Shown: in pieces, positions 22,261-33,740 of the stretch
How the letters are laid out: the number at the start of each line of letters is the position of its first letter
Numbering within the stretch: the stretch's first letter is position 1
DNA from: Hippopus hippopus
Taxonomy: Eukaryota; Mollusca; Bivalvia; Cardiida; Cardiidae
Assembly (NCBI GenBank): GCA_946811185.2
Contig: OX328106.1
Location: 33,663,694 to 33,727,693, forward strand
DNA: 64,000 bases
Direction: 5' to 3'
Position numbers and translations under genes: made by a program
The notes under the pieces: model-generated
What the model was told of the DNA's origin: nothing
Databases searched by the model: none
Seen by the model: the letters and a program-made list of their open reading frames with translations, nothing else

Positions 22261-22521
22261 GGGCCATGCTCTGGCAAAAGGGGGCTTAATGCATCTCCGT
22301 GATCCATGGTACCAAGCAAGCCATCACATACTCATCGATCTAAAAGATCCACTTTTTTTAACAACCAAGTTAATTATGAGATAGACTCATCCTTGGACAT
22401 ACAGAAAATTGACCGATAGCGAAAAGTTTCGGCCCAGATCAGCCTGCGCGGATTGCACAGGCTGACCTGGGTCGATACTTTTCGCAGGTGCATTAAGCCC
22501 CCTTTTTACAGAGCACGGCTC
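22261..22521. mobile_element. MITE with GGGCCATGCTCTG ends
   Basis: The left end GGGCCATGCTCTGGCAAAAG then 'ggggcttaatgcatctcc' is mirrored by the right end 'ggtgcattaagccccctttt' and CAGAGCACGGCTC, ~37 bp inverted repeats. 'AAAT' flanks both sides. An inner palindrome lies around 'cagcctgcgcggattgcac'. A decayed relative is at 57473-57727. Confidence 0.75.
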
Positions 22522-22849
22522 AAATGTATTAACTGAACCTCTTTCAATGACTGAAAATACAACCCACTGAAACTGGGTAAAATTCATGAAGGAAACTTTT
22601 TAGAAAGGGAAAACAAGAAAATGACTGAAATTTTCTATGCACAGAACATGCAGTCTGATCTCAGATCTATATTGTTGGCTATTTAGTTTTCATTTTCTTG
22701 GAAAATCATTTGGTCTCTTTTTATGATTGAGAAAGCGCATTTTGTTTATTGATGCTTTGATAGTTAATGTTGAAGCCCTAAGCTTCCAGGCTTCTGCCTG
22801 GCTGTGCTTCTGTCTAAATAGGCAGCTCAGTTGTGCTGTGCATTTCAAC

Positions 22850-23075
22850 TCTATACCAAACAATCTGTTTCAACAAATTTTAGGGAAAATCCATATGAAA
22901 ACATTGTGGAAACTGAAGAATATGCTAGTAATAATTAAGCATTTTCCCCTTATCCACAAGTTTTTTCTACCTGTTGGATGGACATTCTCCCCTTTTTCAG
23001 CTGCATTTAACTTGTTGTCGTCTGCTAATGCCATGGATTTAGACAAAACTAAAATCTTGTCATGTGGTAAAATTT
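22850..23075 (+). mobile_element. M1 MITE, diverged
   Basis: 'ctctataccaaacaatctg', 'tgaaaacattgtggaaact', 'ttgttgtcgtctgctaatgcc', and an end 'catgtggtaaaatttc' that is partly repeated just downstream (23076-23115). Confidence 0.6.
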
Positions 23076-23129
23076 CTTCCAAATCTAAAATCTTGTTATG
23101 TGGTAAAATTTCTTTAACGGAAGAAAAAA

Positions 23130-23332
23130 GTCAAATTTTATGCAGACGACAAACTAAATGTGGGTGATCAGATTAAATTGCCATTTAGGGATACTAAACA
23201 TTGTGGGAGAAGTAGAAAATGATGGTAACAGCATTTTCTCCTTTTCCCACTCTATTTTTCATAAGCCTTCCTCAAGGTTGACAGCCTTCGTCAAGGTTGT
23301 TAAAACAAGAAAATGTTCGGTAAGGGGTCAAG
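23130..23332 (-). mobile_element. M1 MITE, left end missing
   Basis: 'tgcagacgacaaactaaatg', 'aaacattgtgggagaag', 'gatggtaacagcattttctc', and an end 'gttcggtaaggggtcaag'. The segment 'cttcctcaaggttgacagc' is locally duplicated. Confidence 0.55.
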
Positions 23333-23484
23333 GGTAAAATTTCAGATGGGAGAAATAAAATGCTGTGAGGTAGTAAACACATGTAAAAGTGCACTTTATG
23401 GTTTGATTAGAACTTTTATTTCTTCTCTAAGATTTCCTTTAACTCTTTGCCTTATGTTCTACTGACTCTAGAGAAGAAGCTTTT

Positions 23485-23703
23485 TTAACTCTTTACCACA
23501 AAATCACGAGTTTTAACGACCTTGAAGTAAAAGCCTTTTGAAAACATTGTGGGAAAAGGAGTAACCAGCATTTTCTCCTTTTACCACAATGTTTTCTACC
23601 CTTCCCAAGATGAATTTTAATTTTTAGGTCACCTTTAATTTGTTGTCTGCAAATGCTGTCCATTTGGACAAGTCTAAAATTTTGTCATGTGGTAAAGGGT
23701 TAA
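23485..23703 (+). mobile_element. M1 MITE, palindrome arm deleted
   Basis: Ends TTAACTCTTTACCACAAAAT and 'atgtggtaaagggttaa'. The left palindrome arm lacks 'aaaatgctg' ('aaaaggagtaaccagcat'). Confidence 0.8.
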
Positions 23704-23704
23704 A

Positions 23705-23880
23705 ACACTGTCAGAAGAGGAAAAAATACTGGTATTCAGCATTTTCTCCTTTTCTCAAAAAGATATTCTACCATTTGGAAGAGAAGATTGATGTGTGGAA
23801 CAACATTCAATTGGTGGTCTCCCTGGTCTGCAGTTAGAGCTTTGAATATGGATAACCCTAAAATTGTGTCATGTAGTAGG
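23705..23880 (+). mobile_element. M1 MITE, decayed
   Basis: Immediately follows the copy above. 'ggaaaaaatactggtattcagcat' region, 'ttctccttttctcaaaaaga', 'ttggtggtctcc', 'ctaaaattgtgtcatgtag'. The left end is lost. Confidence 0.45.
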
Positions 23881-24439
23881 CACAACCTAAAGTTTCTTGT
23901 GTTCTTTCTGCAAATTTCATAGGCACCTAGCCAAACTTTTGTGTCTTCTTATTCTGTATTCACCATTGTCAATGTTGCTTCATTCTTTAAGACTTCATGT
24001 GATGTTACACTGGCTTGTCAATACAACAGTCTGCAATTATGTTGTATGACTGTTTAAAGTTATCAATGAATGAAGCACATGACTATAGTTCTTAAAAGAA
24101 CCTTATTCACTGTCATGCTTACTGACAAAAATGTACGAGTGTGCCTTTTAACATGTGTAAGTTTAAGCTTTCTATATTTTTCACATCACATTCATCAAAT
24201 ATTTCAGGAAAAAAGGTCTGCAAATAAAATTGTCATAATGCAGAGAAAGAGTACAATAACTTAATAATGCAAATGAAGACACATGCATCTGTATTGCCCC
24301 AAGAAATTTTCAAGAATTAGCAGATTTTTAGCATCCAACCTCTCTCAGCCTCTAAGGAATAATTTGCATAATTCTTTAGCTGGTTCCTTGTACCCTTCAT
24401 CAAACAAGTCCACTTTCAAATAACCCAGGGCTAGAGGGC
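23881..24439. other. No recognisable feature
   Basis: AT-rich. Nothing beyond short chance frames. Confidence 0.4.
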
Positions 24440-24615
24440 TACAAAAACATAGAATGAGGAGAAAATGCTGGTAACCAATATTTTCTCCTTTTCCCACCTT
24501 GTTTTTTACCCTTTCAAGGAAGAATTCAATCATTTGGGCAAAAAAATTAATTTTGTGGTCTACAAAATGTCTTTGATTTGGACTGTGAATTCCAAAATTT
24601 TGTGATCTGGTAAAA
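24440..24615 (+). mobile_element. M1 MITE, left end missing
   Basis: 'gaggagaaaatgctggtaac', a complete right palindrome arm, 'ttttgtggtctacaaaatgtc', and an end 'gtgatctggtaaa'. Confidence 0.6.
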
Positions 24616-24929
24616 CCAACAGAAAACAAAAGCACCACATGAGGGTGTCAACCCACAGCTGCATTTGCTTGTAGAGTGAAAGCTTTGGGTTAAGTCAAAA
24701 AAAGGGGCTTAACTGTCAAAAAATATTTTGATGGTTGCCTGCCCTTGTTTTATGGATTCCCTCTTTGAAAGTTTATAACTAGTCTGAGTTTGAAGTAAAT
24801 ATCTTTAGTAATGACTGATATTATAAACTGTCGAAGTTTTTGTAGGAAGATGAGGCAGACAGGCACAGGACTATGACAATACCTCAACGTTCTCTCTGAA
24901 AACAGCCAAGCTAACTAGTAGAGATGAGT

Positions 24930-25156
24930 TTAACTCTTTACAAAACAACAAAATTTTGGACATGTCCATACTGAAAGGATTTTCAGGTGACAAATTGAGG
25001 GTAGCTCAAATGATGAAAGTAGACCTTGATAGGAAAGAAAACATTGTGGGAAAAGGAGAAAATGCTGGTTTCCAGCATTTTCTCCTTTTCCCACAATGTT
25101 TTCAAAAGGTTTCTTTCACAAGGTCGTTAAAAGTCGGGATTGTGGTAAAGGGTTAA
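24930..25156 (-). mobile_element. M1 MITE, full length
   Basis: TTAACTCTTTACAAAACAAC to 'gtggtaaagggttaa'. The palindrome is perfect apart from the centre (GCTGGTTTCCAGC): 'aaaacattgtgggaaaagg' is mirrored by 'ccttttcccacaatgtttt'. Confidence 0.9.
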
Positions 25157-25770
25157 GGAGTGACATAATTATGGAGGATTAAGGACAATCTTTCTCTTGA
25201 ATTTCTCAGAAACAGAAAGAAGAAAGCAATTGCTTCTAATTATTACTTTTTTTTTTGTCCCTAAATATTTTATTTTAAAAGTTTTTGTTATTGCAAGGAA
25301 GTTGTATGTTGTATCTTTGATGTTATCTGTTAAATATTTTGTTTATCTAGCTACTATTGAATACATTGCTTTTATTAAATGAGCATGCAATATGATTTCA
25401 TTATCATTATTAAAGTAACATACTAATAGATTGTGTGAAAAATAAAACATGAAAAGAAATTTCAAAATCAGTACGCAGTTTATTTTGTTTTAATGACAGA
25501 TATTATAGAATGAGTCTCTGAGAAAAGTAAGCCAAAATATACGAAGGATTGCTCATTAAATTTTGTACAAAGATTCTCCTCACTTTTTACATCATGAGAT
25601 AGTTGGGATAAATCTCTATTAGGAACACCCCACCTGATTTGTAATGCATGTGCATATTGGATTGAAAACAAGTGTTATATGAGTGTCACTGATGAAAATC
25701 GAAAGTGGAAAAAAGAAAATTGTAAAAGTATGTTACCTGCTAATATGAAACCATTCAATCCCTTAAAAGT
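25157..25770. other. No recognisable feature
   Basis: Very AT-rich. A tract 'tttctcttgaatttctcag' at ~25190-25208 looks like a splice acceptor, but the frames after it close quickly or lack a donor. Confidence 0.4.
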
Positions 25771-25988
25771 TCAAACTCTATCAAACGACAAGAAATTAGA
25801 CTTGTCTAAATTAAAAGCATTTGTAGACGACAAATGTGAGTCAAATAACACTTTTTGTTTATGAAAGGGTAGAAAACGTGTGAAAATGAGAAACTACTGG
25901 TTCCCAGCATTGTCTCTTTTTCTCATCATATTTCAAAAGCCCTTTTTTTAGGGTCATTAAAACACAGGATTGTGTGATAAAGAGTTAA
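25771..25988 (-). mobile_element. M1 MITE, diverged, near full length
   Basis: 'tctatcaaacgacaagaaa', 'cattgtctctttttctcatc', and an end 'gtgtgataaagagttaa'. Confidence 0.65.
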
Positions 25989-26049
25989 ATTATAATAATA
26001 CATTCCAAAATTTTTATAATCAAGTAATCTGAATTATAGGACAGAAACT

Positions 26050-27126
26050 GTCGTCCGTCTTCTAGGTGTCAACATTTACATTCTGTGCACTCTAGAGGCC
26101 ACATTTTCAGCCTAATATTCATTGAACTTGGTCAGAATGTTTGTCTTGATATCTGAGACATGTTTGACATTGGATCACATCAGGTCAAAAAGTAGGTCAC
26201 TGGTCTAAATCTTAGAAAAACCTTGTTTGCACTTCAGAGGCCACAATTTCAGCCTGATATTCATTTAACTTAGTCTGAATGTTTGTCTTGATGATATGTA
26301 AGACATGTTTGAAATTGGTTCTTGTCTGGTCAAAAAGTAGGTCACTGGGCCAAATCTGAGAAAAACTTTGGCCCGGTTTCACGAAAAAAAATTAAGTCTC
26401 TTACTTTGCTCGAATCCTCAAACCGATTTATTTTCTGACTTAAGTTGAGTTTGTTATTTCAGACGCATTTCATTAACATTAACGAACTTGTGGAACATTC
26501 TTAAATCCAAAGTTGACAACATCTCAGACTCAGCTCGGCAAAATAATGGATTTCAGTCTGTTAATTAACTCAAGGCCATTTATTTTGCTTAGTTGAGTCT
26601 GAAACATAGTGTCAACTCAGGATTTCAGAATGTTACTACAGTGTGCTAATGTTACTGAAATGCATCTTAAATAATGAACCTAACTTTAGTCAGAACCTGG
26701 GACCGTTCGTAGATTTGAGTAAAATAGGAGACTTAAGTTTTTTCATGAAGCAGTGCCCTTGTTTGCACTAGAGGCCACATTTTGAGCCTGATACTCATGA
26801 CACTTGGTCAGAATGTTTGTTTGGATGATACCTTGAACAAGTTTGAAATTGGGTCTTGTCAGGTCAAAAAGTAGGTCACTGGGCCAAATCTGAGAAAAAC
26901 ATTGTCGGCAGTCTAGAGGCCACATTTTCAGTGTGATACTCGTGAAACACGATCAGAATGTTTGTCTGGATGATATCTCGGACAAGCTCAAAAGTAGGTC
27001 AAGTTGCTCAAAAAGTAGGTCACTCACACGCATGTGTTTTACATCATTAAAACCAGGATCTCTTCATCTTTATCAACCATAAATAACTTTACTCAGGTGA
27101 GCGCTGTAGAGCCAATCGCCCTCTTT
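26050..27126 (+). mobile_element. HINE-B element, 3' part, interrupted
   Basis: Monomers with 'ggccacattttcagcc' at 26101 and 26243 (142 bp apart) and at 26777 and 26922 (145 bp apart). The 3' end is CTCAGGTGAGCGC at ~27094 followed by a decayed hairpin 'agagccaatcgccctctttt'. A 'cgtccgtcttc' remnant lies at the left. A MITE interrupts it at 26371-26757. Confidence 0.7.
26371..26757. mobile_element. MITE with GCCCGGTTTCACGAA end
   Basis: The left end GCCCGGTTTCACGAAAAAAA then 'ttaagtctc' is mirrored by 'gagacttaagttttttcatg' and AAGCAGTGCC. The two halves of the HINE-B monomer ('gagaaaaac|cttgtttgcac') rejoin across it, with CTT(T)G-like sequence on both sides. Internal 'ttaagttgagt'/'aactcaa' motifs are also inverted. 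Confidence 0.7.
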
Positions 27127-27281
27127 TTGTAAGTTTGACTTGTGTTTGTAATGCTGATACCTGATGTGGTTGACGTATATCACTGAAAAGGAGCATGTGA
27201 CTAATAGATGTTCAAAGAAGACTTGCTGTATTTTTTATAACAGAATTAGCTTTGCCACAGAGACACAGAGATGGAAAGTTA

Positions 27282-27305
27282 CCCCCCCCCCCAAAAAAAA
27301 AAAAA
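27282..27305. repeat. C11-A13 homopolymer pair
   Basis: Eleven C followed by thirteen A, equivalent to T13G11 on the other strand. Compare T10G19 at 55058-55086. Confidence 0.8.
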
Positions 27306-27729
27306 CATTTCCTTTCTTTCTGGGTTTCTGATTTTGATGGTGTTACATCAATGGTTGTTGACAAAAAAGGATGAAATCACCAAACAACGAATTAAGTGTC
27401 AATCTAACTGTATGCTGCTTTAAGTTAATAATGTGTCCTGGTAATTTCATTATCTTTGATAGGTAAAGAAAGTCGTTTAGTAAAACTGGATCATATAATA
27501 ATGTGCCCCATCTGCCACAGTGTTTTTTAGTTTTTTTTCTAGCTTGTACCTCAAATGATTTCTCATAAAGTTAATATACCTTTTAAAAAATATGTATATG
27601 CAGACTAATCTACTTCATCCTGTAAGATGGCGTAGATAAAGAACAAAATCTTTTTCCTTGCCGTAAGTTCAGCCCTGTAATTTTTCTTCATCATAAGAAA
27701 ATATTGGTCTCCAGTCTTCTCTGAAAAGA

Positions 27730-27945
27730 TTAACACTTTACCAGATGGCAAAATGTTAGACTTTTCCAAATCGACATGATTTGCAGACAAAAAATCAAGT
27801 GTCGCTTAAATGATGGATTTATCCTTGAAAAGGTAGTACAAATTGTTGGAAAAGGAGAAAATGCTGGTATCCAGCATTTTCCCCTTTTCCGACAATGTTT
27901 TCAAAAAGATACGTCTGAACATGGGATTACTTGGTTACGGTTTAA
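27730..27945 (-). mobile_element. M1 MITE, shares its right TTAA with the next copy
   Basis: TTAACACTTTACCAGATGGC on the left. Palindrome centre GCTGGTATCCAGC. The right end is diverged ('ttggttacggtttaa'). Confidence 0.8.
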
Positions 27946-28169
27946 CTCTTTACCAAACGACAAAACTATTGAAAGGTCAAAATTGAAAGCATTTGCAGAC
28001 AACAAAATAAATGTGACTAAAAAATTCAAATTTGGTTTGGGAAGGGTAAAAACATTGGGGTAAAAGGAGAAAATGCTGGTTACCAGCATTTTCTCCTTTT
28101 CCCACAATGTTTTCTATAGGCTTCTTTCTCAGGGTCGTTAAAAGTCAGGATTGTGTGATAAAGAGTTAA
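27942..28169 (-). mobile_element. M1 MITE, head-to-tail with the previous copy
   Basis: TTAACTCTTTACCAAACGAC to 'gtgataaagagttaa'. It uses the same TTAA (27942-27945) that ends the copy to its left. Palindrome centre GCTGGTTACCAGC. Confidence 0.85.
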
Positions 28170-29108
28170 TTCAATATTTTGTCAGTGTGTGCACCCAAAA
28201 TTGGGGAGTAAGTAAGATATATGACACTTCTGGGAGGATCTTTGACACTGATGTCGTTCTTTATTACCTACCAATATCATTTGCGGAAAGGTAAAAGCCG
28301 TTAAATGTTCTTAAAAGTCTGTCTCCCTGTTAATTAGCGGGAGAAATGTTTCCCCAGTTATCCATATATATTTAGAAATGCCTTCGTCCTTTCCATGTCC
28401 ATTTTTTTTTAATGCATAGTCAATTTGAACAATCTTTCCCATGCATAATCATTTTGGCCAGAGCTTTCCTAGAGTTTGTTAAATTTGATGGTTGGTTGTC
28501 CGCTTGTTTTTGGCATACAGGTTTCAGTGGGCTAGCTGCTTTCATCATGGGCATATCATCGATCATGTAACGCATGTTTAAGAAACAGCCTATCAAAAGG
28601 ATTATGGGATCAAAGCTCATCCAGTGACATTTTTAGCTCGGCTGTTTTTAAAGAAAACATTGAGGTATTGCCGTAGCTGTGTCACTATATGTATCTTTAT
28701 CATTGTGCAAAAACTTCTCTCTGGTTTGAAATAAAATCTCTCTGGTTTTAGGAAAGGTTTACCAAGAAAAGCCCTCCCTGTTCCGTATCTGATTTACATC
28801 TCCCATTATTTAGCTCTGTATCAGAGGAGATTGGGGAATTGCTGCAGTATTTGTATTGATCAAACTTCTGTTTATTGTTCTTCTTTGTTATTGAATTCTC
28901 ACATCCTGTCAATTTTTACACTGGCAGTTTACTCAAGAACTGGGAGAAGTTATTCCTAAGCTTTTTGCTTCTGAATTTCCTGTTTTCATGTTCATATCAG
29001 AAGTTGTGCCTTTGGGGTAAACAACTTTCAGTAGAAGCCTTTTTTTCATTTAGTAGATCATAATAGATTCAGATTTAGGCCCAATTATCCCTTTCTAGGC
29101 CACTAGTA
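28170..29108. other. No recognisable feature
   Basis: AT-rich. 'ttcatgttcatatcag' at ~28993-29008 precedes only a 16-nt stretch to a GT and is not called as an exon. Confidence 0.4.
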
Positions 29109-29280
29109 AACATCTTTGAAACGGAGGAATTAATGGTCACCAGGATTTTCTCCTTTTTCCATGATGTTTTCAGTCATTTCAGAGACATCCTATCATTTGA
29201 ACTATGTTAACTTTGATTTGTGGTCTGCAAATGTTTAAAATTGGACAAGTCTTAAACTTTGTCATTTTTTAAAAAGTTAA
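29109..29280 (+). mobile_element. M1 MITE, left end missing
   Basis: 'aatggtcaccaggattttct', 'ttgtggtctgcaaatgttta', and an end at the TTAA 29277-29280, which it shares with the next copy. Confidence 0.65.
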
Positions 29281-29501
29281 CTCTATACCACCCTGATTTA
29301 TTGACCCTGAGATAGAAGCCTTTTGAAAACATAGGGGGAAAAGGAGAAAATGCTAGTAACCAGCATTTTTTCTCCTTTTCCTACAATGTCTTCTATCCCA
29401 CCAAAGACTAATTCCACCATTTGAGCCACATTTTAATTGTCGTCAGCATAATACTTTCAATATGGACAAGTCTAAGATTTAGTCATGTGGTAAATAGTTG
29501 A
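29277..29501 (+). mobile_element. M1 MITE, full length, shared TTAA
   Basis: TTAACTCTATACCACCCTGA to 'catgtggtaaatagttga'. The left palindrome arm is 'acatagggggaaaaggag'. Confidence 0.8.
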
Positions 29502-29544
29502 TCAATTCTTAAACAGATATGACGTCGCTGTGCTGTAGATTTTT

Positions 29545-30362
29545 ATCCCCTGCCCTAAAGGCAGCGGGCGATATGGTAAAAGTAGCCCTCTGTCATTTCG
29601 TCCTTCCGTCTGTCTGTCTGTCCTTCTGACCAACTTTCTTGTCTAGAGCATGATTCAAAAACTATTAGAGGTGTAAACATGATACTTCACAGGTTGATAA
29701 ATCTCATCAAGAAGTGCAGTGCACAAGAACCATAACTTTCTCTGCCATAATTAAGGAGTTATTGCCCTTTGTTATTTTTCATAATTAATTTTTGATATTC
29801 AATATTTTTTCTTATTGAAATTTTGTCCAGAGCATAAGTTGAAAACCACTTGAGATATAAACATGAAACTTCACAGTTTGATAGATGACAATTTGAGGGG
29901 AAGTGCAGTGTACAAGAACCATTAAACTTATAAACACAATACTTCACAGGTTGATAGATGACATGAGGAGAAGTGCAGTGTTCAAGAACCATAAGTTTCA
30001 GTGCCATAATTTAGGAGTAATTGCGCTTCATTATTTTTCATACTTAATTTTTGATATTAAATATTTTTTCTCTCTTAAATTTTGTCCAGAGCGCAAGTTG
30101 AAAACTACATGAGATATAAACATGAAACTTTACAGGTTAGTAGATGACATTGAGGAGAAGTGCAGTGTACAAGAACCACAACTTTCAGTGCCATAATTTA
30201 GGGGTTATTGCCCTTTGTTTTTTTTCATACTTAATTTTTGTCTGGAGCATAACTCAGGAACTATTAGAGGTGTAAACATGATACTTCACAGATGCATATA
30301 TCATGTTTAGGAGAAATGCAGTGCATAGGAACCATAACTCTTGGTTGCATAATTAAGGAGTT
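29545..30362 (+). mobile_element. HINE-D element, 5' part
   Basis: After TTTTT the 5' end ATCCCCTGCCCTAAAGGCAG forms a hairpin (CTGCC-CTAAA-GGCAG). 'cgtccttccgtctgtctgtc' follows. Monomers with 'gtccagagcataagttgaaaa' start at 29641, 29825, 30084 and 30240 at uneven spacing; a ~70 bp partial duplication lies at 29920-29990. No 3' hairpin is seen. Confidence 0.6.
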
Positions 30363-30689
30363 GACCACCACACAATAGCAGATTTTTTTCAATGATGATT
30401 TATTTATATTGGAGATTTTCAATTTGTTATCAGTAAGTTCCCCCAGTTGGTCTTGGTGTAATAGTGGTTTTAGTCTTGTTAGCAGTGCAGTACTGGTCTC
30501 TGGCTGTCAAGAATTAGAAGTGACAGAAAAAATTGCAATAACCCTATATATGGAATTGTTTGATTACTACTATGTCGGATATAATAACTCCTTATGTTAA
30601 GGCTGGAGGAGAAAATTAGACAGTGTCCAGTCAATCAACAGAAATGGCCAGCAGACTAGCATTTAGATATAGGAAAACAGTTTTACAGT
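30363..30689. other. No recognisable feature
   Basis: AT-rich stretch between HINE-D and an M1 copy. Confidence 0.4.
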
Positions 30690-30856
30690 TTTGTTTTACT
30701 CCTGACCAGAATGACAAAATTTTTGGACTGGCAAAAAATCTAAAGCAATAATTTTGCAGAAGAGAAATTACAGATATCACTGAAATAAATGGATTCTCTG
30801 TAAGAGGGTATGAAATACATTGAGAAAAGGAGAAAATGCTGGTAACCATCATTTTT

Positions 30857-31896
30857 AACTCCACTGGCCAAAGGCCAGTGGGCTTATGTCCGTCCGTCCG
30901 TCCGTTAACTTTTATTTCAAACATCTTCTTCTCTGAAACTACCCATCCAATTTTGATGAAACTTCACAGAAATGATCCTGCCATTGTCCTCTTCAGAATT
31001 TCTTGAAAGAATTTGATTCCTTCAAAAACTCTGGTTGCCATGGCAACAAAACTTAAAAATATTGGAAATCTTTGAAAATCTTCTTGTCTGAAACCATAAG
31101 GCCTAGGGCTACCAAATTTGGCATGTAGCTTTGCCTAATGGGTCTCTATCAAGTTTCTTGAAATTATAGCCCTGGGGTCAAATTTGACCCCGGCCCGGGG
31201 GTCACAAGTTTTACATGGGCTTATATAGGGAAAACTTTAAAAATCTCCCTGTACCTAGCCATAAGGCCTAGGGCTACCAAATTTTGCATGTAGCTTTATC
31301 TAGTGGGCCTCTACCAAGAGTGCCCAAATTATAGCCCTTGGGTCAAATTTGAGCCCACCCCGGGGGTCACAAGTTTTACATGGGCTTATTTAGGGAAAAC
31401 TTTAGAAATCTCCCTGTACCTAGCCGTAAGGCCTAGGGCTACCAAATTTTACATGTGGCTTTATCTAGTGGGTCTCTACCAAGAGTGCCCAAATTATAGC
31501 CATAGGGTCAAAATTGGCCCTGCCCTGGGGGTCACAAGTTTTACATGGGCTTATATAGAGAAAACTTAAGAAGTCTCCCTGTACTTATTCATAAAGCGTA
31601 GGACTACCAAATTTCGCATGTAGCTATATCTAGAGGCCCTTCACCAAGAGTGCATAAATTATAGCCCTAGGGGGGAATTTGATTCACCCCGAGGGGTCAG
31701 AAGTTTTACATGGGCTTATATAGTGAAATCTTTAGAAATCTTCTTGTTACTAACCATATGAACTAGGGCTACCAATTTTAGTCCTGTCTCAGGGGTCTTA
31801 TGTTCAAAACCAATTGGCCAAGTATTGTAATGTTTGGCATGTAGTGATTTTACATATTAGCCAGTGGAGCGATACAGGGCCATCATGGCCCTCTTG
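30857..31896 (+). mobile_element. HINE-A' element, complete
   Basis: The 5' end AACTCCACTGGCCAAAGGCC is followed by CCGTCCGT repeats. The 3' end CCAGTGGAGCGATACAGG leads into the hairpin GGGCCATCATGGCCC and TCTTG. The 3' CCAGTGGAG is the complement of the 5' CTCCACTGG. The interior is a 165 bp array. Confidence 0.8.
31081..31740 (+). repeat. HINE-A' tandem array, 165 bp monomers
   Basis: The anchor 'gcctaggg' (or 'gcgtagga') recurs at 31101, 31266, 31431 and 31596, each 165 bp apart. The unit carries 'ctaccaaattttgcatgtag' and 'ggtcacaagttttacatggg'. Confidence 0.85.
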
Positions 31897-31973
31897 TCTC
31901 TTTCTTCCACAATTTTTTTTAAGGCTGTCTTACACAAGGTTGTTAAAGCTAACATTGTTTGGTAAAGGGTTAA

Positions 31974-32489
31974 AAGTTTATATTGTTTTGTATAGGGTGA
32001 AATGCTCTCAGGGAATTGGTCTCTGCTTTTTCGTATGGAGTTTGGCTGGTCTTGTCTACCTCAAAAATGGAGAACTGCTTTTGTAAACAGTCTACTGTTG
32101 TTGGATTTTATGAGGCAAAATGTCAAGAGACATCATGTTAATTTTCAAGTCAGATCACAAACTAAATTTCTATAGCTTCCCATGTTCTTATAGCATGAGA
32201 TAGAATGTCAAACTTTAACATTTGATTTGCTGTATGTATGGCTTCCTAGGATTGGCCTAAAGTGTCTCGAGTTTTAACACTGCTGTCTTGAAAGAAATTG
32301 TTGAGGTGTGGTCATAGCGTTCTGCATTCTAGTTATATCTCTTACTACCAAAGATATTCACTTGGGCCAGTTGTCAATTATCAAAACGGGAACTGATGAA
32401 AGGGGAAGGTAACTCTCATCACATTTTTGACACAGTTGTACTTTTTTTTTTAACTTAAAAGTCCCACTGAAAAAGCCAATATTGTTTTT
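31974..32489. other. No recognisable feature
   Basis: AT-rich, with a T-run at 32442-32450. No repeat or exon signal. Confidence 0.4.
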
Positions 32490-33589
32490 AGCTCCACTGG
32501 CTGAAGGCCAGCAGGCTCATGTCATGGTCTGGTGTCATCATTTGTGCGTGCATGCGCCTGTCCGTCCGTGCATACGTTAACTTTTATTTCAAACATATTC
32601 TTCTCAGAAACTACCCATCCAATTTTAATGAAACTTCACAGAAATGATCTTGCCATGGTCCTCTTCAGAATTCTTTGAAAGAATTTGATTCCTTCAAAAA
32701 CTCTGGTTGCCATGGCAAGAAAAATATTGAAGATCTTTGAAAACCTTCTTGTCTGAAACCAAAAGGTCCAGGACTGCAAAATTTGGCATGTAGCTTTATC
32801 TTATAGACCTCTACCAAGTTTCTAAAAATTATAGCCCTAGGGTCAAAATTGGCCCCACCCCTGGGATCACAAGTCCAACATGGGCTTATATAGTGACTTC
32901 AATTTAAATTGTAATCAAGGAAAATAACTCTTATGATAAGAAATAAAGTTTGTTAGTATTTACCTCCCTTGATTATCAAACAGCAGTAATACATGATTGG
33001 TGTTAGGTAATCAAGTTTTTGGATAGAAAGTGTTCTGTTTTGAGGGGGAGTGGTTTATTTTGATGCTAATAATTATGCTCACATGATTGGAATATTTAAT
33101 TCAAAGTAAGGTTTCCATCATTCAGTTTTTTTTTTTTTTAAGAACTTTAACTTTCCTGCAAATGAATAAACCTGTATGTATTCACTGACATTATCTTTGC
33201 ATTTATAAAGATATGACTTTTTTTGTTGGGGGGGGGGTTAATGTTTTCCAAGTAAGTTTATTACCATACAGACGTTTTGTGCTGTATGTCTCTGTCAATG
33301 CCAATTAAGTGCATAATACGTTTATTTCACTCTGTAAGAAGAAACGACAATTTTTTTGACTGGACCAAATTAGAAGTCATTGCAAAATACAAAATGCATG
33401 TAGCTTAAATGATTATTTCTGTCTTTAATAGGGTATGAAACATTGTGGGAAAAAGAAGAATATACTGGTTGACAACATGTTCTCCTTAGCCCAGGATGTT
33501 TTTGAGAGCCTTCTCTTTCAGGTTCATTAACACTTTGATTTGTGGTTAAAAAGCCAGTGGAGCAATACAGGGCCATCATGGCCTTCTTG
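32490..33589 (+). mobile_element. HINE-A' element, with M1 inside
   Basis: The 5' end AGCTCCACTGGCTGAAGGCC follows TTTTT. A weak microsatellite ('gtccgtccgtgcatacg') and one 165 bp type monomer follow, then a tail ('ttacctcccttgattatcaa') also found at ~50490. The 3' end is 'agccagtggagcaatacagg', GGGCCATCATGGCC and TTCTTG at 33589. A G10 run lies at ~33227-33237. Confidence 0.7.
33340..33550 (-). mobile_element. M1 MITE, inside HINE-A'
   Basis: 'actggaccaaattagaagtc', 'gaaacattgtgggaaaaag', 'cttctctttcaggttcatta', and an end 'gtggttaaaa'. The palindrome is decayed. Confidence 0.55.
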
Positions 33590-33594
33590 TTTAC

Positions 33595-33740
33595 ACCTTC
33601 AAAGACTAATCCCATCATCTGAGCCCAGTTTTATTTGAAAATGCAAATGTTACCAGCATTTTCTCCTTTTCATACCATGCTTTCAGAAGCATTTCTCCCA
33701 AGGATTGAAATTGAAACACAGGGTTGTTTAATTAAGTAAT
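33595..33740 (+). mobile_element. M1 MITE fragments
   Basis: 'taccagcattttctcctttt' at ~33650 and 'cttcaaagactaatcccatc' at 33597. The order is rearranged relative to intact copies. Confidence 0.4.

Larger units (their letters stand above)
30690..31973 (-). mobile_element. M1 MITE split by HINE-A'
   Basis: Left half from 'ttactcctgaccagaatgac' to 'gctggtaaccatcatttt' (30856). Right half from 31897 ('tctctttcttccacaat') to 'gtttggtaaagggttaa'. The insertion is just after CATTTT of the right palindrome arm. Confidence 0.75.
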
